A stretch of 44,026 bases of DNA from Lachnospiraceae bacterium (GCA_014804245.1 JAAVAE010000014.1:126680-170705); one strand, 5' to 3'; counted from the first letter of the stretch, positions 1-7,944 are shown. Made by a program: numbers and translations. Notes: generated by a model from the sequence alone, not told the origin.

Positions 1-332
1 ATAAAAAGGAAAGTCTGCTTTGTATTCCATACCTGTTTCAGTCTCCGGAATAGCAGGGAAGCAATAAGCGCCGTAACACCCTTAATGATCAAGGTGGGAA
101 TTGCATAAATGACATACCCGGATAATAAATCTGCAAACATAGATCCGATTCCGGCAGCCAGAAAACCGGCAACAGGTCCCAGAATCACACCGCAGAGCAG
201 AACCAGACAGTCACCCGGATGGATATAGCCAAGGGTAGGACTGGGGATCCGGATGCTCATGGTGGCAATACAGGTAAAAGCAGCCATCAGAGCGGTAACA
301 GCCAGGGACTTTGTATCTTTTAGCATATTCAT
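1..332 (-). CDS. ECF transporter S component, 5' part (cut by window edge)
   Basis: Substrate-binding membrane subunit of an energy-coupling-factor vitamin or micronutrient importer; it would work with a shared EcfA/EcfA'/EcfT energising module that is not in this window. The ATG at 332-330 is preceded by a GGAG at a good distance. The readable 110 residues begin MNMLKDTKSLAV and contain alternating hydrophobic segments, the HPGD turn and the PVAGFLAAGIGSMFADL helix seen in ECF S components of the PF07155-like type. The C-terminal part lies beyond base 1. Substrate cannot be told from the visible part. It is transcribed divergently from spmB. A TATAAT -10 is readable on the minus strand at 393-398, about 60 bases upstream of the start, so the leader is too short for a typical riboswitch. 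Family call fairly secure; substrate unknown. Confidence 0.75.
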   Translation of the reverse strand, partial: MNMLKDTKSLAVTALMAAFTCIATMSIRIPSPTLGYIHPGDCLVLLCGVILGPVAGFLAAGIGSMFADLLSGYVIYAIPTLIIKGVTALIASLLFRRLKQVWNTKQTFLF

Positions 333-392
333 AATGAATCACTCCGTTTCTTTGTTTATAATTTGTTTTGAAAGAGCTCCTTCATATTGCCT

Positions 393-420
393 ATTATACG
401 AGAAAATGGTATTATCAAAA
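393..420 (-). promoter_or_regulatory. Probable promoter of the ECF S component gene
   Basis: On the minus strand a consensus TATAAT lies at 398-393. An approximate -35 (TTTTGA) lies 16 bases further upstream, ending near 420. The position, about 60 bases before the ATG at 332, suits a sigma-A promoter. The -35 is weak, so only the -10 is a strong signal. Confidence 0.45.
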
Positions 421-484
421 CTGCCACTTTGAGATTTTTTAATAAGACCAGTTTGGGAATATAGACGGTGATTGTTTAGCGGGG

Positions 485-803
485 GAGACATTCGGATTAG
501 GGGCGCACTTCTGGGAGAGATCCCTTTGGTATCAGGGCGGGCTTAAAACTATGCCGGAACCTATGTACAGCGATAAGAAGAACTAAACAGCCCTTGTCAA
601 AAATTGATACCGGACGCAAACGGCGTATTGACCCATCCATGGGTCAAATTACGCCTTCGCCGACCGTCCTGGTCGGCGCTTGCTGGACTTGGAGGGCTGT
701 TAAGTTCTTCTAATCGCTTCCCATAAGGTTCCGGCATAGTTTTAAGCCCGCCCTGATACCAAAGGGATCTCTCCCAGAAGTGCGCCCCTAATCCGAATGT
801 CTC
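485..803. repeat. 319-bp palindromic element with 78-bp perfect inverted arms (type C)
   Basis: Bases 485-562 are the exact reverse complement of 726-803 (78 of 78 when read base by base). The pairing continues imperfectly inward to 593 and 694, ending in ACAGCCC against GGGCTGT. The central loop (594-693) carries two smaller hairpins: GACCC/GGGTC around 629-645 and CGCCGACC/GGTCGGCG around 658-678. No coding frame of interest spans it. It sits in the gap between the divergent ECF S gene and spmB. Its arms do not resemble the type A/B repeats found elsewhere in the window, though the general design is similar. It could be a non-autonomous mobile element with long terminal inverted repeats or a structured RNA locus; no target-site duplication is obvious. 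Confidence 0.85.
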
Positions 804-820
804 TCAAACCATTACATATA

Positions 821-849
821 TTGAGCATGAAAGCCATATATTGTACAAA
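821..849 (+). promoter_or_regulatory. Possible promoter of spmB
   Basis: TTGAGC at 821-826 and TACAAA at 844-849 are separated by 17 bases and lie just after the palindrome, 26 bases before the spmB ATG. Both hexamers are imperfect, so this is a tentative call. Confidence 0.3.
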
Positions 850-874
850 ATGCAGAAAAATTGGGATAAAATAA

Positions 875-1405
875 ATGGCGTCTGTTTTGTCTAATATTTC
901 CAATATTATAATACCGCTTGTTATTTTTTATATTATTGCCTATGGGGTCTGCAGTAAAACAAATGTGTATGAGGATTTTGTCAAAGGGGCAAAGGAAGGT
1001 CTTAAGACGGTAGTAGGAATTATGCCAACGCTAGTAGCCCTTATGACAGCGGTAGGAGTGCTTAGGGCATCAGGATTTCTAACATTTCTGGGAAATCTTG
1101 TGAGACCCATAAGTGATAAAGTAGGATTTCCGGCAGAGCTGGTTCCCCTTGCGTTCATTAAAATGTTCTCCTCATCAGCAGCTACCGGACTGGTACTGGA
1201 TATCTTTAAAAACTATGGTACGGATTCCTTGGTGGGACTGATCACTTCTATTATGATGAGCTGCACCGAGACAATTTTCTATACGATGAGCGTGTACTTC
1301 ATTGCGGCTAAGGTCACAAAGACAAGATATACCCTAAAGGGAGCGCTTCTGTCTACCCTTGCTGGAATCGTGGCGAGTGTAGTACTGGCAGGAATGATGA
1401 TATAG
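875..1405 (+). CDS. spmB: Spore maturation protein B
   Basis: Membrane protein of the nucleoside-recognition (Gate) family required in Bacillus for spore core dehydration and maturation; it normally works with SpmA. The 176-residue product matches the usual SpmB length. It has a first hydrophobic segment near residues 10-28, the KEGLKTVVGIMPTLVALMTA stretch, a PLAFIKMFSSSAATG core and further hydrophobic segments at the C-terminus. The ATG at 875 has only a weak upstream purine run (GGGAT), so translation initiation may be poor or the start may differ slightly. Usually spmA lies immediately upstream; here the preceding 540 bases carry a large palindrome and no spmA. Family call is firm; the missing partner is an oddity. 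Confidence 0.88.
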   Translation: MASVLSNISNIIIPLVIFYIIAYGVCSKTNVYEDFVKGAKEGLKTVVGIMPTLVALMTAVGVLRASGFLTFLGNLVRPISDKVGFPAELVPLAFIKMFSSSAATGLVLDIFKNYGTDSLVGLITSIMMSCTETIFYTMSVYFIAAKVTKTRYTLKGALLSTLAGIVASVVLAGMMI

Positions 1406-1452
1406 GGAAGCCGATCTGTAACGTTATTTTTCACACTCTGACTAGAGTGACA

Positions 1453-1604
1453 CTCTGAGAGGATAAATAATTAGGCGTCGCCGCGCTCCCGCTCTACAAA
1501 AACACAGCAGACACTAGGCTCGTGAGGAACCGCATGCTTTTAAGCATGTGCTGAGTGCTGGTGTTTTTGTAAGGGCCCCTTATGGATTATTTATCCTCTC
1601 AGAG
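1453..1604 (+). repeat. Type A palindromic repeat unit, copy A1
   Basis: The unit is bounded by a perfect 19-bp inverted repeat: CTCTGAGAGGATAAATAAT at 1453-1471 and its complement at 1586-1604. Inside is the conserved GCGCTCCCGCTC block, then a nested stem made by CAAAAACAC..CAG.CACT against AGTG.CTG.GTGTTTTTG, and a small GCATGC/GCATGT hairpin. It lies downstream of spmB with no obvious gene. The same unit recurs inverted at 18322-18457. It forms the first half of a composite with the type B unit at 1673-1807. Confidence 0.85.
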
Positions 1605-1672
1605 CTGTGCATTGGCTATCTAGTGAAAAATAGCGAGCATTATGCTATTTTGCAGGCTAACCGATAACGTAG

Positions 1673-1836
1673 CACAGGACAGGTAAATATACCAAAAGGA
1701 GTCCCTATAAAAACGTCAGCGCTTGACGAGGTTCTTCCGAGTCTAGCGTCTGTTACGTTTTTATGGAGCGGGAGCGCGACGACGTTGGTATATTTACCTG
1801 CCCTGTGCGGACTCATGGCTACCCCGTGAAAAGTAG
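1673..1836 (-). repeat. Type B palindromic repeat unit, copy B1, with its right flank
   Basis: CACAGGACAGGTAAATATAC at 1673-1692 pairs with GTATATTTACCTGCCCTGTG at 1788-1807, with one mismatch. The interior, read on the minus strand, has the same GCGCTCCCGCTC block and a nested AAAAACGT..CAG.CGCT / AGCG.CTG.ACGTTTTT stem as copy B2 at 18104-18254. The sequence after the palindrome (GCGGACTCAT... to GTGAAAAG, to about 1836) is also shared with the fragment at 29723-29786, so it belongs to the element. Together with A1 and the 68-base spacer it makes one composite. A minus-strand reading frame across it is not a gene. Confidence 0.83.
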
Positions 1837-1952
1837 CGAACTGCAACGGCTATAAAAGAATATGGCAGGATACACGCTTACCATACGTTACTTTATCTGC
1901 TATAATGATACGCAGGATGAACTTTCTTCCAAATTACAAATGAGGTGAAGAG

Positions 1953-2414
1953 ATGGCGAAGGTTGAAGCTCTTATTGGAATCATATTAATAGCGGTTGTT
2001 ATAGTAATTTTGCTGTCAGTGATTTTCTGGCGGCTTTTTGTAAGGAGACGTAGAACGTCTGATATTTTTGAGGATATGGAGGGACATGAGTTCGAATATT
2101 TCTGTGCGGATCTGCTTAAGCAGAAAGGGTTCGTGGATGTGGAAGTGACAAAGGGAAGCGGCGATTACGGCGTGGATATTCTGGCGGAAAAAGATGGAAT
2201 AACATATGCTATTCAATGTAAACGTTACACAACCCCGGTAGGGATCAAGGCCGTTCAGGAAGCATATGCAGGCAGAGATTACTATGACCGGATGGTGGGA
2301 GCCGTGATGACCAATCAGTATTTCACCTCGCCTGCAGTGGATGCGGCAAAGAAACTTAAGATTCTGCTCTGGGACGGCGGCTACATGGAAAGTATGATGG
2401 ATGAGGAGCAGTAG
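1953..2414 (+). CDS. Membrane-anchored Mrr-like restriction endonuclease-fold protein
   Basis: A 153-residue protein with one N-terminal transmembrane helix (about residues 7-30) followed by RRRR and a compact Mrr_cat-type nuclease domain (about 42-150). The PD-(D/E)XK core is visible: GSGDYGVD with D75, then QCK with Q88 and K90, as in PF04471 proteins. The start ATG at 1953 is preceded by GAGGTGAAGAG, a good RBS. It stands alone: the repeat composite is upstream and a convergent peptidase gene lies 48 bases downstream. Family members cleave modified or foreign DNA, but small membrane-tethered forms such as this are not well characterised, so a role in DNA processing at the membrane is inference only. 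Confidence 0.8.
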   Translation: MAKVEALIGIILIAVVIVILLSVIFWRLFVRRRRTSDIFEDMEGHEFEYFCADLLKQKGFVDVEVTKGSGDYGVDILAEKDGITYAIQCKRYTTPVGIKAVQEAYAGRDYYDRMVGAVMTNQYFTSPAVDAAKKLKILLWDGGYMESMMDEEQ

Positions 2415-2462
2415 AATCAGAACTTATCCATACAGAGCTATATAGTGATGAAACAGAAGCAT

Positions 2463-4280
2463 CTACGAGGTCAGCCTGCTTTGCAGACCCTGGAAATCGG
2501 AAGGACCTGTTTCCAGAACAAACCGGTGGAAGCGCTGGAGGCTGAAATCCTCCCCCCACACATTTTGGGCGGCATCCCTGAGGAGGGTGAATTCCATAAA
2601 GCCCAGATAATATTTTAAGTAGGTTACAGGCTCTTCCACGATATACTCATAAATTGCGGCGACAGTCTCCTCGTCCGTGATTCCCAGTTCGCGCAGGATT
2701 GCCTGTACTTTGGCGGGAGTGGCGCCTTCATAGTGTATGGCGATATCCAGCAAGGAATACAGGCACAGTTGAATATTCCTGTTCAGGCGGCAGGCTTCAT
2801 ACCAGGCGGCGGTTATGGGGCTTTTATCCCGTACCAGACTCTGGGCATATTCGTAGGACAGGTTTTCCACATAAAGAGCCCAGCCTTCCACGTAGCCGCC
2901 ATAATGCAGAAGGTAACGGATGCAGGAGGTTTCTTTCTGGTTCATATAGAGTTGACTGTAAACTGTCTGGTAAAGATGTCCCGGATAGCCTTCGTGCGCC
3001 AGAGTGGTGTATAGTGTAAGGGCGTCAGGAGAGTTCTTGTGGTTGATGTAAATGATATTGTTGCTCATGTCGTCTATCGGAGGAGTCAGATAATAGGCAG
3101 GGCTGCAATAATCTTCCATGGAGGGAGAAACCCGTTTAATGGTGTAGGAGGTATTAAAACTGATTTCTTCTGAAACGGGAAAGGCAGGAAAGTCATCGGT
3201 CATGCGTTCCTTTAGGTCATCCAGCATTTCCTCTGGGGAAGTAAAGGGGAAAGGAGCGGTTTCGTCAGAGGAGATGACTGCTAATTCGGGATAATGGTAA
3301 AACAGGTCGCTCATAGCGGTCATGTTTTGCTGGAAATCATTGAAAAGCAAGGTCTTGATTTCAGCTATGCTGCGGGAGGAACCGGTAGTCGAGGCAAGCA
3401 GATATTCATAATAAGCGCGTCCCTCAGGGAAATAGCATAAGCCCATATCGTTTGAGCCGCTGCCCTGGAGAACGGTAAAAGCGTCTGCCACGTTTTCATA
3501 GGCGGGCGCCATGACGGTGGTGAGGAGACGGTCATTTTCCGCCATCCACTGACTTTTTTGTTCTTCTGTAATGAGATCCTCCTGCCGCATGGCATCAAGC
3601 CGTTCTTCAAAGGTGGTGTGGAGAAAATGAGTGCCCGAGGAGAGGTCGTCTTTGTCCATGATAGAGCAACATTGTTCTATGATTTTTCCGGCAGATGCAT
3701 CGGACATAAAGAGCCTGTTTTCGGATTTTGCTTTTTCATATTGTATCAATCCGTCAAAATAGGTGTCGGTCTGGTCAAGGATATGCAGATAATCCTCTAC
3801 ATCCTTTGCTGAACGAAAGGTGTAGTCGGCAAGAAGGATGGGCAGGCCGGATTGCATGCCGGAGGAAGGGGACAGAGGATCGCTGTAATAAGGATAAGCG
3901 GTGCCCTCAAGACGGAGATTTAAATAACGTGTCAGGAGTTCATAAGCATAGGCGTCCTCATCATTTAAATGTTCCGGTGAGATTCGGGAAAGCCGGTCCA
4001 GCATGGAGCGGATATCTTCTTCTCCGTTATCCGGTCCGAGATCATAGAAAGGAAGGCGGGCAGGTTCATCAATCCCGTAGTCCTCCGGGAAGGCTAAGGT
4101 GTAATGAAGACTTAAGGTGTTGTCGGAAAGCTCCGAATAGAACAATTCTTCTGTCAGATCTTTGAACTGACGGCTGTCATTTGTGTGCAGATATATAGTC
4201 AGGGTCAGGGTAATGGATAAAATTACCAGGACAAGAAATGAGATGCCTTGTTTTCGGCTGATTTTTACAGAATGTGACAA
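2463..4280 (-). CDS. DUF885 family protein, membrane-anchored putative zinc peptidase
   Basis: About 605 residues. The DUF885 (PF05960) signature HEGYPGH is at about residues 429-435, with a downstream GGYVEGWALYVE motif that likely supplies another metal ligand. Both are typical of this M3/M32-like gluzincin group, which is thought to degrade peptides. The N-terminus MSHSVKISRKQ followed by a ~20-residue hydrophobic stretch suggests a signal anchor, placing the enzyme outside the membrane. I chose a TTG start at 4280-4278 because a GAGG lies eight bases upstream on the minus strand. A GTG at 4340 would add 20 residues but has no good RBS. It is convergent with the Mrr-like gene and divergent from transketolase. 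Substrate unknown. Confidence 0.8.
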   Translation of the reverse strand: MSHSVKISRKQGISFLVLVILSITLTLTIYLHTNDSRQFKDLTEELFYSELSDNTLSLHYTLAFPEDYGIDEPARLPFYDLGPDNGEEDIRSMLDRLSRISPEHLNDEDAYAYELLTRYLNLRLEGTAYPYYSDPLSPSSGMQSGLPILLADYTFRSAKDVEDYLHILDQTDTYFDGLIQYEKAKSENRLFMSDASAGKIIEQCCSIMDKDDLSSGTHFLHTTFEERLDAMRQEDLITEEQKSQWMAENDRLLTTVMAPAYENVADAFTVLQGSGSNDMGLCYFPEGRAYYEYLLASTTGSSRSIAEIKTLLFNDFQQNMTAMSDLFYHYPELAVISSDETAPFPFTSPEEMLDDLKERMTDDFPAFPVSEEISFNTSYTIKRVSPSMEDYCSPAYYLTPPIDDMSNNIIYINHKNSPDALTLYTTLAHEGYPGHLYQTVYSQLYMNQKETSCIRYLLHYGGYVEGWALYVENLSYEYAQSLVRDKSPITAAWYEACRLNRNIQLCLYSLLDIAIHYEGATPAKVQAILRELGITDEETVAAIYEYIVEEPVTYLKYYLGFMEFTLLRDAAQNVWGEDFSLQRFHRFVLETGPSDFQGLQSRLTS

Positions 4281-4396
4281 TGGTGTGACCTCACATGGCG
4301 GTTTGTATGAGTATATGACGGACGCAGTTAAAAAATACACGGTAAGGTAAGCGCATTCGAGGCTGAATTATAACAGTATTTTGCTCGAACAGCGTA

Positions 4397-4425
4397 TAGA
4401 CGATAGCTTTAAAATATGATAAAAT
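4397..4425 (+). promoter_or_regulatory. Possible promoter of the transketolase operon
   Basis: Within the AT-rich gap upstream of the transketolase genes a TAGACG, a 17-base spacer and a TAAAAT can be read at about 4397-4425. The -35 is poor. The location between divergent genes and some 80 bases before the ATG at 4506 makes it plausible but not strong. Confidence 0.25.
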
Positions 4426-4505
4426 ATGAATCGGTTCGAAAATGCAGATTCCATAATAAAACAAAGCGTACAAAAGTAATTCACACAAGAATGGAGGAGG
4501 TCAAC

Positions 4506-5348
4506 ATGAACAATCTGGAACTTAAAAAAATGGCCAACGAAGTGCGTAAGGGTATCGTGAGCGCAGTTCACAGCGCAAAAGCGGGACATCCGGGAGGATC
4601 TTTGTCGGCAGCAGATATCTATACATATCTTTATTTTGAGGAGATGAACATTGATCCTGAAAATCCAAAAATGGAAAGCCGGGATCGTTTTGTATTGTCT
4701 AAGGGGCATACTGCGCCGGGGCTGTACTCTGCACTGGCAAACAGAGGTTTCTTTCCGGTTGAGGATCTGTTGACTTTGCGTAAACTCGGCTCTTACCTCC
4801 AGGGACATCCTTGTATGCAGCATATTCCAGGCGTTGACATGTCCAGCGGTTCCCTTGGGCAGGGGATTTCCGCAGCAGTAGGCATGGCGCTGGCAGGAAA
4901 GCTGGATGATAAGGATTATCGTGTATACACGCTTCTTGGTGACGGAGAACTGCAGGAAGGCCAGGTGTGGGAAGCATCCATGCTGGCAGGTTACCGTAAG
5001 CTGGATAATCTGGTGGTAATCGTGGACAATAACGGATTACAGATTGACGGACCGATAGATGAAGTCTGCTCTCCTTATCCCATTGATAAGAAGTTTGAAG
5101 CGTTCAACTTCCATGTCATCAATGTGGATGCGCATGATTTTGATGCCCTTCGCGCTGCTTTTCAGGAAGCAAGGCAGACGAAAGGGATGCCCACTGCAAT
5201 TGTCGCGCACAGTGTAAAGGGCAAAGGGGTTTCTTTCATGGAAGGCAATGTTGCATGGCATGGCACGGCGCCTAACGATGAACAGTACGCAGTTGCAATG
5301 GCAGATTTAAGTAAAATCGGCGAAGAACTTTTAAAGGAGGAAGCATAA
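4506..5348 (+). CDS. Transketolase, N-terminal (thiamine-binding) subunit
   Basis: First half of a split transketolase, which moves two-carbon units between sugar phosphates in the non-oxidative pentose phosphate pathway. The 280-residue product has AGHPGGS at 26-32, SKGH near 65-68 and the thiamine diphosphate motif GDG (145-147) followed by NN (175-176). The start is the ATG at 4506, seven bases after a strong GGAGG; an in-frame ATG at 4416 would add 30 residues unlike the family. Its stop overlaps the start of the second subunit by one base (TAATG), a sign of coupled translation. Split subunits are usual in Clostridia and Archaea. Confidence 0.95.
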   Translation: MNNLELKKMANEVRKGIVSAVHSAKAGHPGGSLSAADIYTYLYFEEMNIDPENPKMESRDRFVLSKGHTAPGLYSALANRGFFPVEDLLTLRKLGSYLQGHPCMQHIPGVDMSSGSLGQGISAAVGMALAGKLDDKDYRVYTLLGDGELQEGQVWEASMLAGYRKLDNLVVIVDNNGLQIDGPIDEVCSPYPIDKKFEAFNFHVINVDAHDFDALRAAFQEARQTKGMPTAIVAHSVKGKGVSFMEGNVAWHGTAPNDEQYAVAMADLSKIGEELLKEEA

Positions 5349-6295
5349 TGGCAGAGAATACAGTAAAAAAAATTGCAACCAGAGAAAGCTATGGAAATGC
5401 ACTCGTGGAACTGGGCGCAGAGAATCCTGATGTGGTAGTGTTAGATGCCGATCTTGCCGCAGCTACCAAAACCGGGGTGTTCAAGAAAGCTTATCCTGAC
5501 AGACATATAGACTGCGGTATTGCAGAGGGCAACATGGTCGGTGTGGCAGCAGGTCTTGCCACAGCGGGGAAAATTCCTTTTGTAAGCAGCTTTGCCATGT
5601 TCGTGGCTGGAAGAGCGTTTGAACAGGTAAGAAATTCTGTAGGGTATCCTCATTTAAATGTGAAGATAGGTGCAACCCATGCGGGCATCACGGTAGGAGA
5701 GGACGGAGCTTCCCATCAATGCAATGAAGATATTGCCCTGATGAGGACCATTCCCGGCATGGTGGTTATGTGTCCGGCGGATGACATAGAAGCAAAGGCA
5801 GCCGTTAAGGCAGCGGCAGAGCATGAAGGCCCTGTCTATATGAGATTCGGGCGTGCAGCCTGTCCTGTTATCAATGACAGGGAGGATTATCACTTTGAAA
5901 TCGGTAAAGGCACCATCCTGCGGGAAGGAACGGATCTTACCATTGTTGCTACCGGTATCTGTGTGGGAAATGCACTTGAGGCAGCAGCAATGTTAGAGGA
6001 GGAAGGAATCAGCGCGGAGGTTATCAACATCTGCACCATCAAACCGCTGGATGAAGAACTTATTATCAGTTCTGCCAGAAAAACAGGCAAAGTGGTAACT
6101 GCTGAGGAGCATTCTGTTATTGGTGGTCTGGGCAGTGCAGTATGCGACGCACTCTGCAGCGCTTATCCGGTGCCGGTCAAGAAAATCGGTATGCAGGACG
6201 TGTTCGGCGAATCCGGTTCTGCGGCAGCGCTGGTTGAAAAATATAAACTGGATGGCAAAGGGATTTACGAGCAGATAAAAGATTTTTTGAAATAA
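5348..6295 (+). CDS. Transketolase, C-terminal subunit
   Basis: Second half of the split transketolase (315 residues), carrying the pyrimidine-binding domain and the C-terminal transketolase domain. The catalytic glutamate is in CGIAEGNM (E60), followed by FVSSFAMF and GATHAGITVGEDGASHQ, which form the pyrimidine pocket. The C-terminal Rossmann-like domain begins at about residue 185 (DLTIVATG). GAGGAAGCATA sits just before the ATG, and the start overlaps the stop of the N-terminal subunit by one base, so equal amounts of the two chains are likely. The next gene, rpe, makes xylulose 5-phosphate, a transketolase substrate. The related DXP synthase is excluded because that enzyme is a single chain. 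Confidence 0.95.
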   Translation: MAENTVKKIATRESYGNALVELGAENPDVVVLDADLAAATKTGVFKKAYPDRHIDCGIAEGNMVGVAAGLATAGKIPFVSSFAMFVAGRAFEQVRNSVGYPHLNVKIGATHAGITVGEDGASHQCNEDIALMRTIPGMVVMCPADDIEAKAAVKAAAEHEGPVYMRFGRAACPVINDREDYHFEIGKGTILREGTDLTIVATGICVGNALEAAAMLEEEGISAEVINICTIKPLDEELIISSARKTGKVVTAEEHSVIGGLGSAVCDALCSAYPVPVKKIGMQDVFGESGSAAALVEKYKLDGKGIYEQIKDFLK

Positions 6296-6313
6296 GATGA
6301 TGGAGAACATACT

Positions 6314-6976
6314 ATGTATATTTTAGCGCCGTCTCTTCTGGCGGCAGACTTTAACATATTAGGACAGCAGATCAGGGAAACAGAGGAATCAGGTGCGCAG
6401 TATCTTCATATAGATGTCATGGACGGTATTTTTGTTCCCAGTATTTCTTTTGGGATGCCTCTCATTGCATCTATCAGGGGCACGAGCAGGCAGTTCTTTG
6501 ATGTACATCTGATGATCGTGAATCCAGAAAGATATATCAAAGAGTTCGTGGAATGCGGTGCCGACGGCATAACGTTCCATTTGGAGGCAGTCGGAAATGC
6601 TGAAAAAATCATAGAAGAGATTCATGCAGCCGGCGTAAAGGTAGGTATTTCCATCAAACCCGGGACTCCCGTAGAGAAGGTCTATCCCTATTTGAACAAA
6701 GTGGAGATGGTTCTTGTCATGAGCGTTGAGCCGGGTTTCGGAGGTCAGCCCTTTATGCCGGAAGCCTATGGAAGAATAAGGAAACTCAGAGATTACATTG
6801 ACGAACACCATTATCCTGTAAAGATCGAAGTGGATGGGGGTGTTGGCAAGAAAAATGTCAGAGAGGTTATAGGAGCCGGGGCAGATATTTGCGTTGCCGG
6901 TTCCGCTGTATTTAAGAAACGAAGCATCAGTGAGAACATTGCTCACTTCATGGATGCTTTTAAAGAAAAGGAATAA
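6314..6976 (+). CDS. rpe: Ribulose-phosphate 3-epimerase
   Basis: Interconverts ribulose 5-phosphate and xylulose 5-phosphate, feeding the transketolase encoded just upstream. The 220-residue length is standard. Family motifs in a TIM barrel: LAPSLLAADF at the N-terminus, HIDVMDG, FDVHLMI, VEPGFGGQPF and IEVDGGV, which carry the metal ligands and catalytic aspartates. Only 18 bases separate it from the transketolase C subunit, so it belongs to the same transcription unit. The ATG at 6314 follows ATGGAGAACAT, which contains a usable GGAG. Confidence 0.96.
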   Translation: MYILAPSLLAADFNILGQQIRETEESGAQYLHIDVMDGIFVPSISFGMPLIASIRGTSRQFFDVHLMIVNPERYIKEFVECGADGITFHLEAVGNAEKIIEEIHAAGVKVGISIKPGTPVEKVYPYLNKVEMVLVMSVEPGFGGQPFMPEAYGRIRKLRDYIDEHHYPVKIEVDGGVGKKNVREVIGAGADICVAGSAVFKKRSISENIAHFMDAFKEKE

Positions 6977-6998
6977 AAGAAGAAAATAATCAGGAAAA

Positions 6999-7871
6999 AT
7001 GGAAAAGATAAGTAGAAACGACCCCTGCTGGTGCGGCAGCGGAAAGAAATATAAAACATGCCATATGGCGCTGGATGAAAAAATTCATCATTATGAGCTG
7101 CAGGGGCATATCGTACCGAGAAGAGAGATATTAAAGACAAAAGAACAGATTGAGGGAATCAAGGAGAGCAGCGTTCTCAACATTGCAGTGTTGGATGCAG
7201 TAGATCAGATGATAGGTCCGGGCATCAGCACCCAGCAGATTGACGATCTTGTGCATGATATGACGATTCAGATGGGTGGGATTCCCGCACCTTTGAATTA
7301 TGAAGGATTTCCCAAAAGCGTCTGCACTTCTATTAATGAGGTAGTGTGCCATGGCATCCCATCCGAGGATGTTTTCTTAAAAGAAGGGGATATTATAAAT
7401 GTGGATGTATCTACAATTTATAAAGGATATTTTTCAGACTCTTCCCGAATGTACTGTATCGGAAAAGTAAGTGAAGAAAAGAAAAAGCTGGTGCAAGTTA
7501 CCAAAGAATGTGTGGAAAAAGGGCTTGCCATGGTAAAGCCATGGAATTTCCTTGGAGATATGGCACAGGTGATCAATGATCATGCGAAGGCAAATGGCTA
7601 CAGTGTGGTGATTGATATAGGGGGGCATGGAGTCGGTCTGGAATTTCATGAGGAGCCATTTGTAAGTTATGTGACTAAAGCGGGAACAGAAATGCTGATG
7701 GTGCCCGGGATGGTATTTACGATAGAGCCTATGGTCAATATGGGAACAAGTGAAATCTATATTGACGATAAGGATGGGTGGACGGTTTATACGGAAGATG
7801 GAAAGCCTTCGGCACAGTGGGAAATTACTGTGGCAGTTACAGAAGATGGGCATGAAGTTCTGACTTGGTAA
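6999..7871 (+). CDS. map: Type I methionine aminopeptidase with N-terminal SEC-C zinc motif
   Basis: Removes the initiator methionine from nascent proteins. Residues 1-22 form a SEC-C motif (NDPCWCGSGKKYKTCH: C10, C12, C21, H22) that binds zinc and is thought to help ribosome contact. The pita-bread catalytic domain follows: VCHGIP, the metal ligands in NVDVSTIYKGYFSD, GHGVGLEFHE, FTIEPM and the final glutamate in QWEITVAVTEDG. Length is 290 residues. Clostridia often have both a ribosomal-operon map and this longer SEC-C form. It follows rpe after 22 bases and may be co-transcribed, with a weak AGGAAAAATGG start context. Confidence 0.94.
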   Translation: MEKISRNDPCWCGSGKKYKTCHMALDEKIHHYELQGHIVPRREILKTKEQIEGIKESSVLNIAVLDAVDQMIGPGISTQQIDDLVHDMTIQMGGIPAPLNYEGFPKSVCTSINEVVCHGIPSEDVFLKEGDIINVDVSTIYKGYFSDSSRMYCIGKVSEEKKKLVQVTKECVEKGLAMVKPWNFLGDMAQVINDHAKANGYSVVIDIGGHGVGLEFHEEPFVSYVTKAGTEMLMVPGMVFTIEPMVNMGTSEIYIDDKDGWTVYTEDGKPSAQWEITVAVTEDGHEVLTW

Positions 7872-7944
7872 AACGTAAATCAGTGTTATTTGGGGCAGTG
7901 CTTTACTGTCTTAAAATAAAAACAAAAAGAGGAGGAAGAAGGAA

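Larger units (their letters stand above)
1406..1952. other. Intergenic stretch spmB to Mrr-like gene, filled by the A-B composite repeat
   Basis: This 547-base gap contains, in order, a short CACTCT/AGAGTG hairpin (1434-1449), the A1 unit, a spacer with an AAAATAGC/GCTATTTT hairpin, the B1 unit, and about 115 bases leading to the next gene. I see no RNA gene or additional coding sequence in it. Confidence 0.7.

Noticed and set aside
333-480. Possible riboswitch in the leader of the ECF S component gene
   Set aside because: The likely start site leaves only about 55-60 bases of leader, and no known vitamin riboswitch core could be read.
1434-1449. Terminator for spmB (CACTCT/AGAGTG hairpin)
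   Set aside because: The stem is only six pairs and no T run follows.
1453-1836. CRISPR-like array
   Set aside because: There are only two long units, each a single palindrome with different ends, and no regular short repeat-spacer pattern.
1640-1846. Minus-strand 68-codon frame across the composite repeat
   Set aside because: It lies wholly inside the palindromic B1 unit and its flank; its sequence has no protein-like features and the same DNA occurs elsewhere as a repeat.
4506-6295. 1-deoxy-xylulose-5-phosphate synthase
   Set aside because: Two separate chains of transketolase size next to rpe fit split transketolase; DXP synthase is one chain of about 600 residues.
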